A stretch of DNA of 64,000 nt from Desulfitobacterium dehalogenans ATCC 51507 (GTDB taxonomy: Bacteria; Bacillota; Desulfitobacteriia; Desulfitobacteriales; Desulfitobacteriaceae), in contig NC_018017.1 of NCBI RefSeq assembly GCF_000243155.2, forward strand, positions 310,001 through 374,000, read 5' to 3'. The notes beneath the pieces were generated by a model, which saw only the letters and a list, made by a program, of their open reading frames with translations, was not told the origin of the DNA and ran no database searches. The position numbers and the translations under genes were made by a program. This document shows, piece after piece, positions 8,152 to 16,347 of the stretch. The stretch's first letter is position 1. Each line of letters starts with the position of its first letter.

Positions 8152-8814
8152 ATGAGTGCAATAACGAAAAGCCTGCCATTTCATCTTCAAATATATGAGA
8201 TTCTTAAAAACCAAATATTGAATGGTGAGATTAGCCGTGGGGAAAGACTTTATGAAAACAAAATTTCTCAGGAGCTGGGGGTTAGCCGCAGTCCAGTAAG
8301 AGAGGCTTTACGCATGCTCGAACAGGACGAATTGGTCGTGGTAACGTCCACTGGACTGGTTGTTAACCCGATGGAATTTTCGGATATGGAAGAAATCTAT
8401 CAATGCAGAATGGCGGTAGAGCCCTTTGCTGCCAAAATCGCTGCAGATAAACTAACGACCGAAGATTTGGATTCCCTGCGCAACCTTGTGACACAAGCTC
8501 GGGCCTATCATAATAAAAATGCCTACGAGAAAGTTGTCGAGTCAAACACTCAATTCCACGATATTATTATTCAGAGCAGCGGCAACAGACGCTTGATTGG
8601 AATCATTGAAAAAATTCGCTCACTCATTATTCTTTCGCGGAAAACAGAGTTTGAATGTTACCAGAGAGAAGGGGATTACCTGGATGAACATGAAGAGGTT
8701 CTAAAAGCCCTTACGGAAAGAAATGGGGCTGAGGCCGAGAGATTGTTAAGAATTCATATTACGAACGATTTTGAGTTCTATAGCTTGGCTTATAAAAACG
8801 TATTGAAGAAATAA
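8152..8814 (+). CDS. GntR-family regulator, FadR/FCD subfamily
   Basis: A 220-residue transcription factor. Residues about 5-75 form the GntR winged helix, with L-G-V-S-R-S-P-V-R-E-A-L-R as the recognition helix. Residues about 85-215 form an all-helical FCD ligand-binding domain; the D and H residues of N-x-x-F-H-D and E-H-E-E are its usual metal/ligand positions. The ATG at 8152 follows AGGAGG by 5 bases, so an in-frame ATG 21 bases earlier is not the likely start. It stands directly before the hydantoinase gene. Local TGTCGACA sites suggest it represses the whole catabolic island and releases on binding a carboxylate intermediate. Confidence 0.85.
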   Translation: MSAITKSLPFHLQIYEILKNQILNGEISRGERLYENKISQELGVSRSPVREALRMLEQDELVVVTSTGLVVNPMEFSDMEEIYQCRMAVEPFAAKIAADKLTTEDLDSLRNLVTQARAYHNKNAYEKVVESNTQFHDIIIQSSGNRRLIGIIEKIRSLIILSRKTEFECYQREGDYLDEHEEVLKALTERNGAEAERLLRIHITNDFEFYSLAYKNVLKK

Positions 8815-8916
8815 ACTACTCAAAGAAAATCCGGCTTTGCCGAGCTTTAGCGAAAGCGAAGTCTCTGGTTGACTTTGCGCGCCGTGAAACTTATATTTTC
8901 TGACTAGCCGAGAAAG

Positions 8917-8931
8917 TGTCGACTGTATACG
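8917..8931. promoter_or_regulatory. Candidate GntR operator overlapping the hydantoinase leader
   Basis: TGTCGACT (8917-8924) runs directly into TGTATACG (8924-8931), joining both operator words found before the regulator gene. It abuts the GGAGGTG ribosome site of the hydantoinase, so bound protein would block transcription. Confidence 0.5.
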
Positions 8932-8944
8932 GAGGTGTTAGAGT

Positions 8945-10312
8945 ATGAAAGCTCTTATTAAGAATGGCACGATAATTACCGCTTCAGAATATATCAAAGC
9001 AGATCTCTTAATTGAAGATGGAAAAATAGCCTGCATCGGGACAAACATCGGAGGTGAGGCCGATGTTAAGATTGATGCTCAGGATAAGCTCATTTTTCCA
9101 GGCGGAATCGATGCTCATGTCCATATGAATGTCCCTTGTTCTGATGGCAGTTTGTCAGCAGGATATGATACGGAAACGATAGCAGCTGCACTAGGCGGGA
9201 CCACTACGATTCTTGATTATGTCTTACAGGAATATGGCAAGAGCATGCATGAAAGTATCGATGGTGCTCATGCCTTGGCCGAGAGCCAAGCTGCTATTGA
9301 TTATGGGTTTCATGTCATCGTAACCAATCCGGATGAGCAGACGATAGCAGAGATTGAAGACCTCATCGATTCCGGCATTACTTCCTTTAAACTATTTATG
9401 GCCAATGATTTAGCCTTGGATGATCAACAACTGCTTAAATTTATGGAAGAATTAGCTCGTTTAGGTGGACTGGCCTGTGTTCATGCGGAAAATGGGGCGA
9501 TTATCTCATCCCTGCAAAACGGACATAAGAAGAAAAAACAACTTGAACCCTATTATCATTTCCTGAGCCGCCCCTTAATCAGCGAAAATGAAGCGATTAA
9601 TCGGGCCATTGCGCTGGCGAAGACCGCTAAATGTTCTATGCTCGTTGCCCATGTCAGCAATCTGGAGGGAGTTAATATCATAACTGGTGCCCAAGCTCCT
9701 GCCCCGATTCACACAGAATCTTGCCCGCATTACCTGGTCTTGGACGATGATGAATATCGGCAAGGCGAATTCGGAACTGCCAAATATGTCATATCACCCC
9801 CGTTGCGGAGCAAAGAGGAAAAAGAAAGATTATGGGTAGGTATTAAGAATAGGGGTATAGATATTATTTCGTCAGATCACAATGGGTTTAACTATTCTAC
9901 TCATAAGCAACTCGGTAAAGATGATTATACTCTTATCCCTAATGGGGGGCCGGGAATTGAACAGCGTTTTACCCTGATGTATCATACCTTAACCGAACGG
10001 GGAATAGATCTTTCGCGATTTGTTGATCTTATTGCAACAAAACCTGCGAAGATTTTTGGCTTATTTCCGCAAAAGGGAACGATTGCTCCGGGAAGCGATG
10101 CCGATCTTGTGATCTTTGACCCAGCGATAGAATGGACGATTACGGCAAAGGAGCAGCATCAGGCTTCCGACTACACTTCATATGAAGGATTGAGGATGAA
10201 AGGCCGGGTCGATAAGGTTCTGCTGCGAGGAGAATTGATTGTTGACGAAGGAAAATATGTTGGCGAGCCGGGGGATGGAAAATTTATAGCTCGTCAAACT
10301 TTAAAAAGCTAG
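8945..10312 (+). CDS. D-hydantoinase / dihydropyrimidinase family cyclic amidohydrolase
   Basis: A 455-residue binuclear metal hydrolase that opens hydantoin, dihydropyrimidine or related cyclic imides to N-carbamoyl acids. The ligand set is complete: H58-x-H60, carboxylated K149 (S-F-K-L-F-M), H180 (C-V-H-A-E-N), H236 (V-A-H-V-S-N) and D311 (S-S-D-H-N). Length and spacing match true hydantoinases rather than allantoinase or dihydroorotase. It is followed by an MFS carrier and an Asp/Glu/hydantoin-type racemase, which fits import, racemisation and ring opening of a hydantoin-like compound. The substrate is not determined. A GntR-type operator sits in the leader. Confidence 0.87.
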   Translation: MKALIKNGTIITASEYIKADLLIEDGKIACIGTNIGGEADVKIDAQDKLIFPGGIDAHVHMNVPCSDGSLSAGYDTETIAAALGGTTTILDYVLQEYGKSMHESIDGAHALAESQAAIDYGFHVIVTNPDEQTIAEIEDLIDSGITSFKLFMANDLALDDQQLLKFMEELARLGGLACVHAENGAIISSLQNGHKKKKQLEPYYHFLSRPLISENEAINRAIALAKTAKCSMLVAHVSNLEGVNIITGAQAPAPIHTESCPHYLVLDDDEYRQGEFGTAKYVISPPLRSKEEKERLWVGIKNRGIDIISSDHNGFNYSTHKQLGKDDYTLIPNGGPGIEQRFTLMYHTLTERGIDLSRFVDLIATKPAKIFGLFPQKGTIAPGSDADLVIFDPAIEWTITAKEQHQASDYTSYEGLRMKGRVDKVLLRGELIVDEGKYVGEPGDGKFIARQTLKS

Positions 10313-10366
10313 ACCGGTAAAGTGTAAAACTCCGCACCATTAATTAACTCCTCCTCAAAACTTATT

Positions 10367-10423
10367 GGATTAATGTTTAAAACCGAGAAAGCGGCAGCTT
10401 CACTCGGTTTTAAACATTAATCC
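10367..10423. repeat. 21-bp perfect inverted repeat in a 448-base intergenic region
   Basis: Arms 10367-10387 and 10403-10423 are exact reverse complements (GGATTAATGTTTAAAACCGAG type) around a 15-base loop. No T-run follows, but it is well placed to end the hydantoinase transcript. The rest of 10313-10760 holds a GntR-type operator at 10596-10624 and the MFS promoter region; I see no gene in it. Confidence 0.75.
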
Positions 10424-10595
10424 ATGATATCATGGGAACATCATTATTAAACTTGTAGGGAAAATCCGCAACAGGGATTAACCCATATTCCTATTTAGAA
10501 TGAAGCCATTACTCCCAATATTGTAAATGAAATTTTTTTTCTGAATTCGCTAAAATTTATGAAGGATTATTGCGAAGAACAAAGAATATATATAC

Positions 10596-10624
10596 TGTCG
10601 ACAGTCTATCAACTACCGTATACA
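10596..10624. promoter_or_regulatory. Candidate GntR operators ahead of the MFS gene
   Basis: TGTCGACA at 10596-10603, inside the longer dyad ACTGTCGACAGT, and CGTATACA at 10617-10624. These are the same two words as at 8056-8131 and 8917-8931, which links the MFS and racemase genes to the same regulator. Confidence 0.55.
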
Positions 10625-10760
10625 GAAGTTTGGGAAAGGAGTAGAACTGAATACACTCATATCCTCGAGTTCAAATTCGATTCAAAAAGCTTTTCAGAAA
10701 CCAAAGAGCACTAGCAATTTACCACCAACAAATTAAACTGAAAGAAGCGAGGTTAGGAAC

Positions 10761-12089
10761 ATGTCGAATGCATCAAAGCAAGATCATGAATCCAAAAGCA
10801 CTCTAGTGGGTAACGTTAAACCGACGAATGTACGTTGGTACGTTTTCATTGCTATGTTGGTACTTGTCACTATCAATTATGTTGACCGTGCGGTTTTATC
10901 TATTGCTATGCCCGCGATTCAAAAGGACTTAAACTTGGATCCTGCAATTGTCGGAGTTATTCTCAGTTCCTTCTTCTGGGGTTATGCCCTAATGCAAATT
11001 CCTTCTGGTTTCCTTCTTGATAGGGTTAACCCGTCGAAAGTAGTGCTTGGCTCGGCGGTGGGCTGGGGAATCGCACAAACCTTGACCGGTTTTGTAAACA
11101 GCGCCGGCTCCCTGATGTTCTTCCGGGTTCTCCTCGGAGTTACAGAAGCTCCAATTATGCCTGCCGGAGCAAAATTGCAGGGTGTTTGGCTTCCAAGTAA
11201 GGAAAGAGCCAGAGGAGCGACAATCATCGATAGTGGTGCTCCATTAGGTACAGCAGTCGGCGGACCCATCATTATTGCTTTCATGGCGTGGTTTGGTGGA
11301 TGGCGCGGAGCGCTCATAGGCGCCGGTATCTTGACCATTGTTCTTGGAGTTATCTGCTATTATGTCCTTAGGGGAAATCCAGCTACCCACAAAGGAGTTA
11401 ATGAGGCTGAACGTGAATATATCCAAAGTCACCTATCTCAAGAACAGGAAGAAGCTCAGAAAGAAACCAAGACGGAGCTTAAAACATCCACATACCTATC
11501 CAACAAAAGTTTCTGGGGTATGTGCTTAGGCTGGTTCTCCTTCAATACCGTATTCTATGGCCTGTTAACATGGGGACCAAGTTTCCTCGCTAAGACTCAG
11601 GGCATTGATATTAAGGCTATTGGTTTCTCTACATTACTCATCTTTGGATGTGGCTTTGTGGGCGAGCTTATTGGTGGTCAACTCGTTGACAAATGGCGTC
11701 AAGTGGGTGGTAAATATAACACGGTTATGAAAACTTGCATTGGCATAGCAGGTCTTGCAACCTCAGCTTCTATCTTCCTCCTCACAAGAGCAAGTTCCTT
11801 AACCATGGCTATTGTTTTGTTGTCCACTGCATTGTTCTTTTTGCGCTGGGCAGGTATCTTCTGGAGTGTTCCGGCAGCCATCGCACAACGTCACCATGTC
11901 GGTGTACTCGGTGGATGCATGAACTTCGCTGGTAACATTGCAGGGGTTATCACTCCAATCTACATCGGTTTAATTGTAAAATTCACTGGATCGTTCCATG
12001 CAGGTCTTCTGATCTTCGTTGCTGCAGGTATCCTCCTTGCTGTTGCTGGTTCACTCATCAACTATGAAAAGAAAATCGGTGTTGCTTGA
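10761..12089 (+). CDS. MFS transporter, anion:cation symporter (ACS)-like
   Basis: A 442-residue, 12-helix major facilitator. The segment INYVDRAVLSIAMP at about 38-51 and Q-I-P-S-G-F-L-L-D-R at about 79-88 are the first-helix and helix 2-3 motifs typical of the ACS family (organic anion/H+ symporters such as galactonate, phthalate and allantoate carriers). The central cytoplasmic loop is charged (about 215-245). It sits between the hydantoinase and the racemase and shares their operator words, so it probably imports the island's substrate. Which anion it carries cannot be read from sequence. Confidence 0.87.
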   Translation: MSNASKQDHESKSTLVGNVKPTNVRWYVFIAMLVLVTINYVDRAVLSIAMPAIQKDLNLDPAIVGVILSSFFWGYALMQIPSGFLLDRVNPSKVVLGSAVGWGIAQTLTGFVNSAGSLMFFRVLLGVTEAPIMPAGAKLQGVWLPSKERARGATIIDSGAPLGTAVGGPIIIAFMAWFGGWRGALIGAGILTIVLGVICYYVLRGNPATHKGVNEAEREYIQSHLSQEQEEAQKETKTELKTSTYLSNKSFWGMCLGWFSFNTVFYGLLTWGPSFLAKTQGIDIKAIGFSTLLIFGCGFVGELIGGQLVDKWRQVGGKYNTVMKTCIGIAGLATSASIFLLTRASSLTMAIVLLSTALFFLRWAGIFWSVPAAIAQRHHVGVLGGCMNFAGNIAGVITPIYIGLIVKFTGSFHAGLLIFVAAGILLAVAGSLINYEKKIGVA

Positions 12090-12150
12090 GTCAAGCCCAT
12101 ATCGGGCCAAGTGTGCGTATGTCTTCGAGAAGAAAGGAGAGTGAAATGTA

Positions 12151-12897
12151 ATGCGAATTCTAGTCATAAATCCAAATATTTCAGAAAGCGTTACAAACCT
12201 TATTGCACAAGAGTCAAGACGTGTAGCTTCTCCAGAAACTGAATTGTTGTTCGCAACGGCACCTTTTGGCGTAGAGTATATTGAAACTCGCATAGAGGCT
12301 CTTATTGGCGGGTATGCTGCGGCGTGCGTTGCAGCTGAACGCCAGGGGGAATATGATGGTGTAATTATTGACGCTTTTGGTGATCCCGGGCTCTTGGGGA
12401 TCAAAGAAATGCTTAACGTTCCTGTGGTGGGAATGACGGAAGCCGCTTTAGCATCGGCATGTCTTTTAGGTCAGCGTTTTTCCATTATTGCTATTTCCTC
12501 GCGGATTAAGGCGTGGTATCTGGAAACTGTCGAACGTAGTCACCTTACGACCCGTCTTGCAAGCATACGGTCTTTGAATGATACACTGCGTAATATCGGT
12601 ACTGTACAGGAAGATCATGCTGAGCGCTTAAAAGAGTTGGCGATTGAGGCGGTCGAGAAGGATGGTGCTGACGTTATCATACTGGCGGGAGCGCCTCTGG
12701 CAGGTCTTGCCCGTAGCCTTGAAGGACAGTTACCAGTGCCTGTAGTGGACGGAGTGTCTAGTGCAGTGCGTCATTGCGAATCGCTTATTGCACTAAATCC
12801 TGGCTACGCAGTGAAAGGAAGCTTTGCTCAACCCCCCCTGAAGCCGAATAAGGGATTGCCGGCAGCTCTAGCCGCACTATTGGATCGCACACGCTAA
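12151..12897 (+). CDS. Asp/Glu/hydantoin racemase family protein
   Basis: A 248-residue protein beginning MRILVINPNISESVT, the N-P-N-(T/S) start of the hydantoin/allantoin racemase branch of the Asp/Glu racemase superfamily. The segment I-I-D-A-F-G-D-P-G-L at about 73-82 is where the first catalytic Cys normally stands (C-F-G/A-D-P-G); here Ala-Phe-Gly is read. The second position (I-I-L-A-G-A-P-L-A-G near 181-190) also lacks the usual C-A-G/C-x-x. Loss of both expected cysteines argues against plain two-Cys racemisation and for altered chemistry, such as decarboxylase, hydrolase or isomerase activity. The family call is firm; the reaction is open. It follows the MFS gene and precedes a terminator-like hairpin. 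Confidence 0.75.
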   Translation: MRILVINPNISESVTNLIAQESRRVASPETELLFATAPFGVEYIETRIEALIGGYAAACVAAERQGEYDGVIIDAFGDPGLLGIKEMLNVPVVGMTEAALASACLLGQRFSIIAISSRIKAWYLETVERSHLTTRLASIRSLNDTLRNIGTVQEDHAERLKELAIEAVEKDGADVIILAGAPLAGLARSLEGQLPVPVVDGVSSAVRHCESLIALNPGYAVKGSFAQPPLKPNKGLPAALAALLDRTR

Positions 12898-12904
12898 TAT
12901 TACT

Positions 12905-12938
12905 AAAGGATTCTAGCATACTTTTGCTAGAATCCTTT
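12905..12938 (+). terminator. Terminator-like hairpin after the racemase-family gene
   Basis: AAAGGATTCTAGCA (12905-12918) pairs perfectly with TGCTAGAATCCTTT (12925-12938) around a T-rich loop. The T-tract is short, so efficiency is uncertain. Confidence 0.65.
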
Positions 12939-13088
12939 GCCACGATTATGCATAACCCCCTCTTCTAACACTGCCCTTGAGGCAATTTGTTTAAGGGTGG
13001 TTTTGGGTTTAGAAGACGTCAGATTGAAAAAGATTATGGAAGCACCATATAGGATAGTGCGCCAGTAGTTATATGCAGGGGGTGTCCG

Positions 13089-13886
13089 ATGGAACGGTAC
13101 GTTCGTTTTAATAATGGTAATAAGATTTGCTTCGGATTAGTCAAAGGAGATATAGTTGCAGAGCTGATCGGTGAGGAGCTTTCCGATTTTAAAGAATCCG
13201 GAATAGAACATGATCTTTCCTCCCTTAAGCTATTGGCCCCTTGTAACCCTACAAAAGCAGTCTGTGTTGGTCTTAATTATAAAGACACAGTCCTCGAGCC
13301 AGGAGCACAATGGCCTAAAGAACCTCTTTTATTTATAAAACCATCGACAAGCATTACAAATCCAGGAGATGATATCATCAAATGGGCAATGACGGAGGAT
13401 TTAGCCTTTGAAGCGGAACTAGCCATTGTCATAGGGAAAAAAGCGCATCTAGTGCCTGAAGAGGAAGCTCATGAATATATCTGGGGATATACAATCGCTA
13501 ATGATGTAACTGCAAAGGATTTGCAGAGGGCCGACACCCTATGGACCCGCTCAAAGTCCTTCGATACGTTTCTCCCTTTGGGGCCCTGGATCGTCAGTGG
13601 AATTGATGCCCATAATTTAATGATTACTTCTTCTGTAAACGGTCAGCAAAAACAAAAAGGTACTACTGCTGATTTAATCTTTGGCATAGAGTACCTAGTA
13701 AGTTTCGTTTCTCATATTACAACGCTGTTACCCGGAGATATTATTTTAACAGGTACACCTGGTGGTTACGGTTCGTCCTTAGATGTTAATGATAAGGTCG
13801 AAATAGAGATATCAGAGATCGGCAAGCTAATGAACACTTGTAAAGTAAGCTCGGAACGCTGGAGTCTTGCACCACGCCATAAATAG
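13089..13886 (+). CDS. Fumarylacetoacetate hydrolase (FAH) family protein
   Basis: A 265-residue FAH-fold enzyme; members cleave or isomerise 2-oxo/4-oxo acids or decarboxylate oxaloacetate using Mg2+. Visible signatures are V-C-V-G-L-N-Y-K-D at about 57-65, F-E-A-E-L-A-I-V-I (two metal-binding Glu, about 107-115), the metal-binding Asp in I-A-N-D-V-T-A-K-D, the catalytic Lys in R-S-K-S-F-D-T-F-L-P-L-G-P-W and T-G-T-P-G-G-Y-G near the C terminus. All key residues are present. It lies inside the hydantoinase island, where it could act on a keto acid made downstream. The substrate is unknown. Confidence 0.85.
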   Translation: MERYVRFNNGNKICFGLVKGDIVAELIGEELSDFKESGIEHDLSSLKLLAPCNPTKAVCVGLNYKDTVLEPGAQWPKEPLLFIKPSTSITNPGDDIIKWAMTEDLAFEAELAIVIGKKAHLVPEEEAHEYIWGYTIANDVTAKDLQRADTLWTRSKSFDTFLPLGPWIVSGIDAHNLMITSSVNGQQKQKGTTADLIFGIEYLVSFVSHITTLLPGDIILTGTPGGYGSSLDVNDKVEIEISEIGKLMNTCKVSSERWSLAPRHK

Positions 13887-14023
13887 CATGTATTTGAGCA
13901 GGGAGGGTAAAAGGCGTTTTTGTACGCCACCCATGGCGATCAACTAGACTACGAAAGTCCGTTATGGGGATATGTAGCGACCAGCCATGAGCTTAAGGCA
14001 AGGGTATCCATCGCGAGGAGAAT

Positions 14024-14056
14024 GAAAAAGGCGAATTCCTGTAGAATTCGCCCCTT
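14024..14056 (-). terminator. Intrinsic terminator for the leftward gene at 14114
   Basis: On the reverse strand a GGCGAATTC/GAATTCGCC stem (14052-14030) is followed by TTTTTC. It ends the leftward arylmalonate-decarboxylase-like gene. The stretch between 13887 and 14023 shows nothing else I can name. Confidence 0.8.
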
Positions 14057-14113
14057 TCCGAACCGTTTGCAAAAGTTGTCTTTTCTTTCAGCCTTTTCAT
14101 TCCGAGAGGCTAT

Positions 14114-14866
14114 TTATTTTGCCTCAAATAATCTACCCCAGCCTTTAACGACACCAGGATCTACACCGACCATTTTTAAGGTTTTCCATACAGTGACTGC
14201 GGTACTATCGTAAACAGTGATGCCATAATCTCTTTCGAGCTGTTCGATTTGCCAAGTGGATCTTAAATTGGTACAAATGATGCTGATTCCATCAGCGGCA
14301 TCAACGCTGACTTCTTTACACATCTCATCAATCTGTTCCGGCGTAACTAAACTGAAAGAACGGTTAACGGTTTGATTCAAGCCGCGAGAATTAATGACTT
14401 TGTAACCGCATTTTTCTTCAAATTGTTTAGCAATGAGCTCATCGATGGAAGGGATGTAAGGAGTAACCATGTGGAGAGTCTTTACATTGTTTTCCTCAAA
14501 CGCTTCCAGCATAGCAAGCATGGAGGTGGTTGCTGGGATCCCCGTCGTTTCGGTGATTTTCTCACATACCATCCTGTCGAATTCGAAGCCTGTCCAACCA
14601 CCTGATGTTCCGTTCCAGGCAATGGCATCAACATCGGCATGGGCGAGAAATTCTGAGGCACGTAGAAATGGATCGAGATCAAACTGAGATAAAGCGTCTT
14701 TTTCCAAAGAAATCTTTGTCACCTCTAAACGTGAATAGTGCATGGTAACAAGATCCTCTAAGCCGGAAACCATTCTTGAGCAAATAGGCTCCAGGGCTGT
14801 GTTTGAAGATGGGGTCAGCATTCCAATCTTCTTTTGTTCTGCAGGATCAAACATAGTTTTTTTCAT
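14114..14866 (-). CDS. Arylmalonate decarboxylase / maleate isomerase superfamily protein, single-cysteine type
   Basis: A 250-residue cytosolic protein of the Asp/Glu racemase fold. Residues 14-26 (IGMLTPSSNTALE) are the N-terminal signature of the maleate isomerase/arylmalonate decarboxylase branch. Where maleate isomerases have the first catalytic Cys (A-C-T-S-G), this protein reads W-N-G86-T87-S88-G. The second Cys is kept (I-I-C198-T-N-L-R). The G-T-S dipocket plus one Cys is the arrangement of arylmalonate decarboxylase, so stereospecific decarboxylation or a hydrolytic variant is likelier than maleate isomerisation. GGAGGG lies 8 bases before the ATG. A TGTCGACA operator lies 54 bases upstream. 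It ends at its own terminator. Confidence 0.75.
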   Translation of the reverse strand: MKKTMFDPAEQKKIGMLTPSSNTALEPICSRMVSGLEDLVTMHYSRLEVTKISLEKDALSQFDLDPFLRASEFLAHADVDAIAWNGTSGGWTGFEFDRMVCEKITETTGIPATTSMLAMLEAFEENNVKTLHMVTPYIPSIDELIAKQFEEKCGYKVINSRGLNQTVNRSFSLVTPEQIDEMCKEVSVDAADGISIICTNLRSTWQIEQLERDYGITVYDSTAVTVWKTLKMVGVDPGVVKGWGRLFEAK

Positions 14867-14919
14867 GTGAGTATCCCTCCATTAAAAATATAGGGAATGA
14901 CCGACGCGCGACAGTCGCT

Positions 14920-14927
14920 TGTCGACA
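14920..14927. promoter_or_regulatory. Candidate GntR operator ahead of the decarboxylase-like gene
   Basis: TGTCGACA in the longer dyad TTGTCGACAA, 54 bases before the start codon. It matches the sites at 8124 and 10596. Confidence 0.55.
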
Positions 14928-15018
14928 ATGTTTGATATATGTTTTCGCCGTTTCTTTTCGAAATCCTCTTTTGTTTTTGATGTTTCTGAATATTTTCTTT
15001 AAATTTTTCTCCATTGCA

Positions 15019-15450
15019 TTAATGGATTTCGGCAGCCGAATAGTCTTCAACGAGTATGTCTTGAGCCCCTTGCCACAGAACAATTTGGCCTAATTTCCCT
15101 AAGTTTTCATTCCCTTCAATGATCGTTAAGAAATGGTTTCCTGCTAATTGCCCAATTTTGCTTGAAAAACAAGCCCCTCCATAAGGGATGAAAATCTCTG
15201 TTTCACTAATATCACCCGGATATAAAAGGATCTCCCCTTTGGCAGGATGACTGGTAGGATTTTCATAGCCCACTCCTAATTTGAAATCGCCTAAGGGAAC
15301 CCAAACGGCCTCTCCGCTCCACCGAACATGGATAATCTTGTTTTTAAATGGCAGAAGCTTTTTAAATGCCGCACAAGTTTGGGGGGCCTCTTTTTCCTCA
15401 AGTCGTGCAATGAAGTTAAACCCACCGGCAGTAATTTTTACTAGATTCAT
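15019..15450 (-). CDS. DUF3830 family protein (cyclophilin-like fold)
   Basis: A 143-residue protein starting MNLVKITAGGFNFIARLEEK, with C-A-A-F-K-K-L-L-P-F, H-V-R-W-S-G-E-A and Y-P-G-D-I-S-E-T-E-I. This pattern matches DUF3830 proteins, small beta-rich domains of cyclophilin-like fold whose function is unknown. They tend to occur beside Asp/Glu-racemase-type and hydantoinase genes. GAGGAGG ahead of the ATG fixes the start. It is cotranscribed upstream of the decarboxylase-like gene or has its own promoter (gap of 152 bases, with the GntR-like site in between). Confidence 0.7.
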   Translation of the reverse strand: MNLVKITAGGFNFIARLEEKEAPQTCAAFKKLLPFKNKIIHVRWSGEAVWVPLGDFKLGVGYENPTSHPAKGEILLYPGDISETEIFIPYGGACFSSKIGQLAGNHFLTIIEGNENLGKLGQIVLWQGAQDILVEDYSAAEIH

Positions 15451-15515
15451 AATTTTATCAACCTCCTCATTTTTTTAATATCAATTCTATGACGATGAAG
15501 GGCCCCTTACAGGTC

Positions 15516-16190
15516 TTAACTCTTATGAGCATACTTATTAAGCGCTGCCGTGTCAAGAATCGTTATTTCTCCCCGTCTGAGATGGATAAGGCCTTTTTGG
15601 GCAAATTCGTTAAGATAGGTTGTTACTTTGGAACGTGCTGTGCCAATAAAGTGGGCCAGTTCTTCATGGGTAATCATCAGGCAGTTATCGTTATTTTTAC
15701 TGGTGAAAATACCATAGTGTTTAAAATCCAATAACAATCTTGCCAGCCGGTCCTCAATTTTTTGAGTGGACAAATCTTCAGCTTGTAAAGTTGTCCATCT
15801 TAATTTAACCCCAATGGACTGAATAATATATAGAGCAATTTCCGGATAGGCATAGATAAGCTCTTTCATTCTATCCCCAGAAATAGCGACGATTTCAACT
15901 TTGCTTAGAGCGGTTGCCGAGACCATGCGCGGGCCTTGGTCCAGGGTTTCTGTTTCCCCAAATATTGCGGGGGCTACGAGGATGCCAAAGATTTTTTCAC
16001 TTCCCTCAGAGAAAAAGCTGGAGACCTTTACCTTGCCTTTCTTCAGGCAAATAAGTCCGTTGCTGGGCTGATTCTTCTCGAATACAAATTCACCTTTTTG
16101 ATAATGCCTTGGTATCCCACTGCTTAAAAGAATATTCCATAGGTTTGTATCCGTTGGTTGAGAATAGATATTTGGAACGAAGTAATTCAT
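15516..16190 (-). CDS. Crp/Fnr-family transcriptional regulator
   Basis: A 224-residue regulator. Residues about 25-130 are a cyclic-nucleotide-binding-type beta barrel (K-G-E-F-V-F-E then G-L-I-C-L-K-K-G-K-V-K-V). A dimerisation helix follows, then a C-terminal HTH (I-T-H-E-E-L-A-H-F-I-G-T-A-R-S-K-V-T-T-Y-L). No cAMP-binding R-S motif and no N-terminal FNR cysteine cluster is present, so the effector is probably a small organic ligand, as in CprK. The ATG at 16190 follows GGGGGT by 6 bases; a longer in-frame start 15 bases earlier lacks an RBS. It may control the amidase or the DUF3830/decarboxylase genes. Confidence 0.82.
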   Translation of the reverse strand: MNYFVPNIYSQPTDTNLWNILLSSGIPRHYQKGEFVFEKNQPSNGLICLKKGKVKVSSFFSEGSEKIFGILVAPAIFGETETLDQGPRMVSATALSKVEIVAISGDRMKELIYAYPEIALYIIQSIGVKLRWTTLQAEDLSTQKIEDRLARLLLDFKHYGIFTSKNNDNCLMITHEELAHFIGTARSKVTTYLNEFAQKGLIHLRRGEITILDTAALNKYAHKS

Positions 16191-16221
16191 GATCGTACCC
16201 CCAATCATTGCGTTACAATTA

Positions 16222-16233
16222 TATTGTACAATA
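16222..16233 (-). promoter_or_regulatory. Palindrome overlapping the Crp/Fnr gene promoter
   Basis: TATTGTACAATA (16222-16233) is a perfect 12-base dyad. On the reverse strand it overlaps the start of a TATAAT -10 box, with TTGCTA about 18 bases further upstream as a -35. An autoregulatory site for the Crp/Fnr protein is plausible but unproven. Confidence 0.4.
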
Positions 16234-16271
16234 ATAATGGGTAGCAAAACCTCAATTTTCGGGAAAAATAT

Positions 16272-16316
16272 AAAGGGAGGAAACTTCGGGATTTGACCCG
16301 AAGCTATCCTCCTTTT
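16272..16316 (-). terminator. Hairpin terminator between amidase and Crp/Fnr genes
   Basis: AAAGGGAGG...CTTCGGG (from 16272) pairs with CCCGAAG...CCTCCTTT (to 16315). On the reverse strand it is followed by a T-rich stretch, so it likely ends the leftward amidase transcript. Confidence 0.7.
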
Positions 16317-16347
16317 AGCTTATGGATTCATAATGAGAGATCGTGGG

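Noticed and set aside
13920-14213. 97-codon + strand frame after the FAH gene
   Set aside because: No ribosome site, no family resemblance, and it runs through the terminator and into the antisense of the decarboxylase-like gene.
14847-15083. 78-codon reverse frame between the DUF3830 and decarboxylase-like genes
   Set aside because: It overlaps both gene ends, is Lys/Arg-rich without pattern, and covers the operator region; treated as chance.
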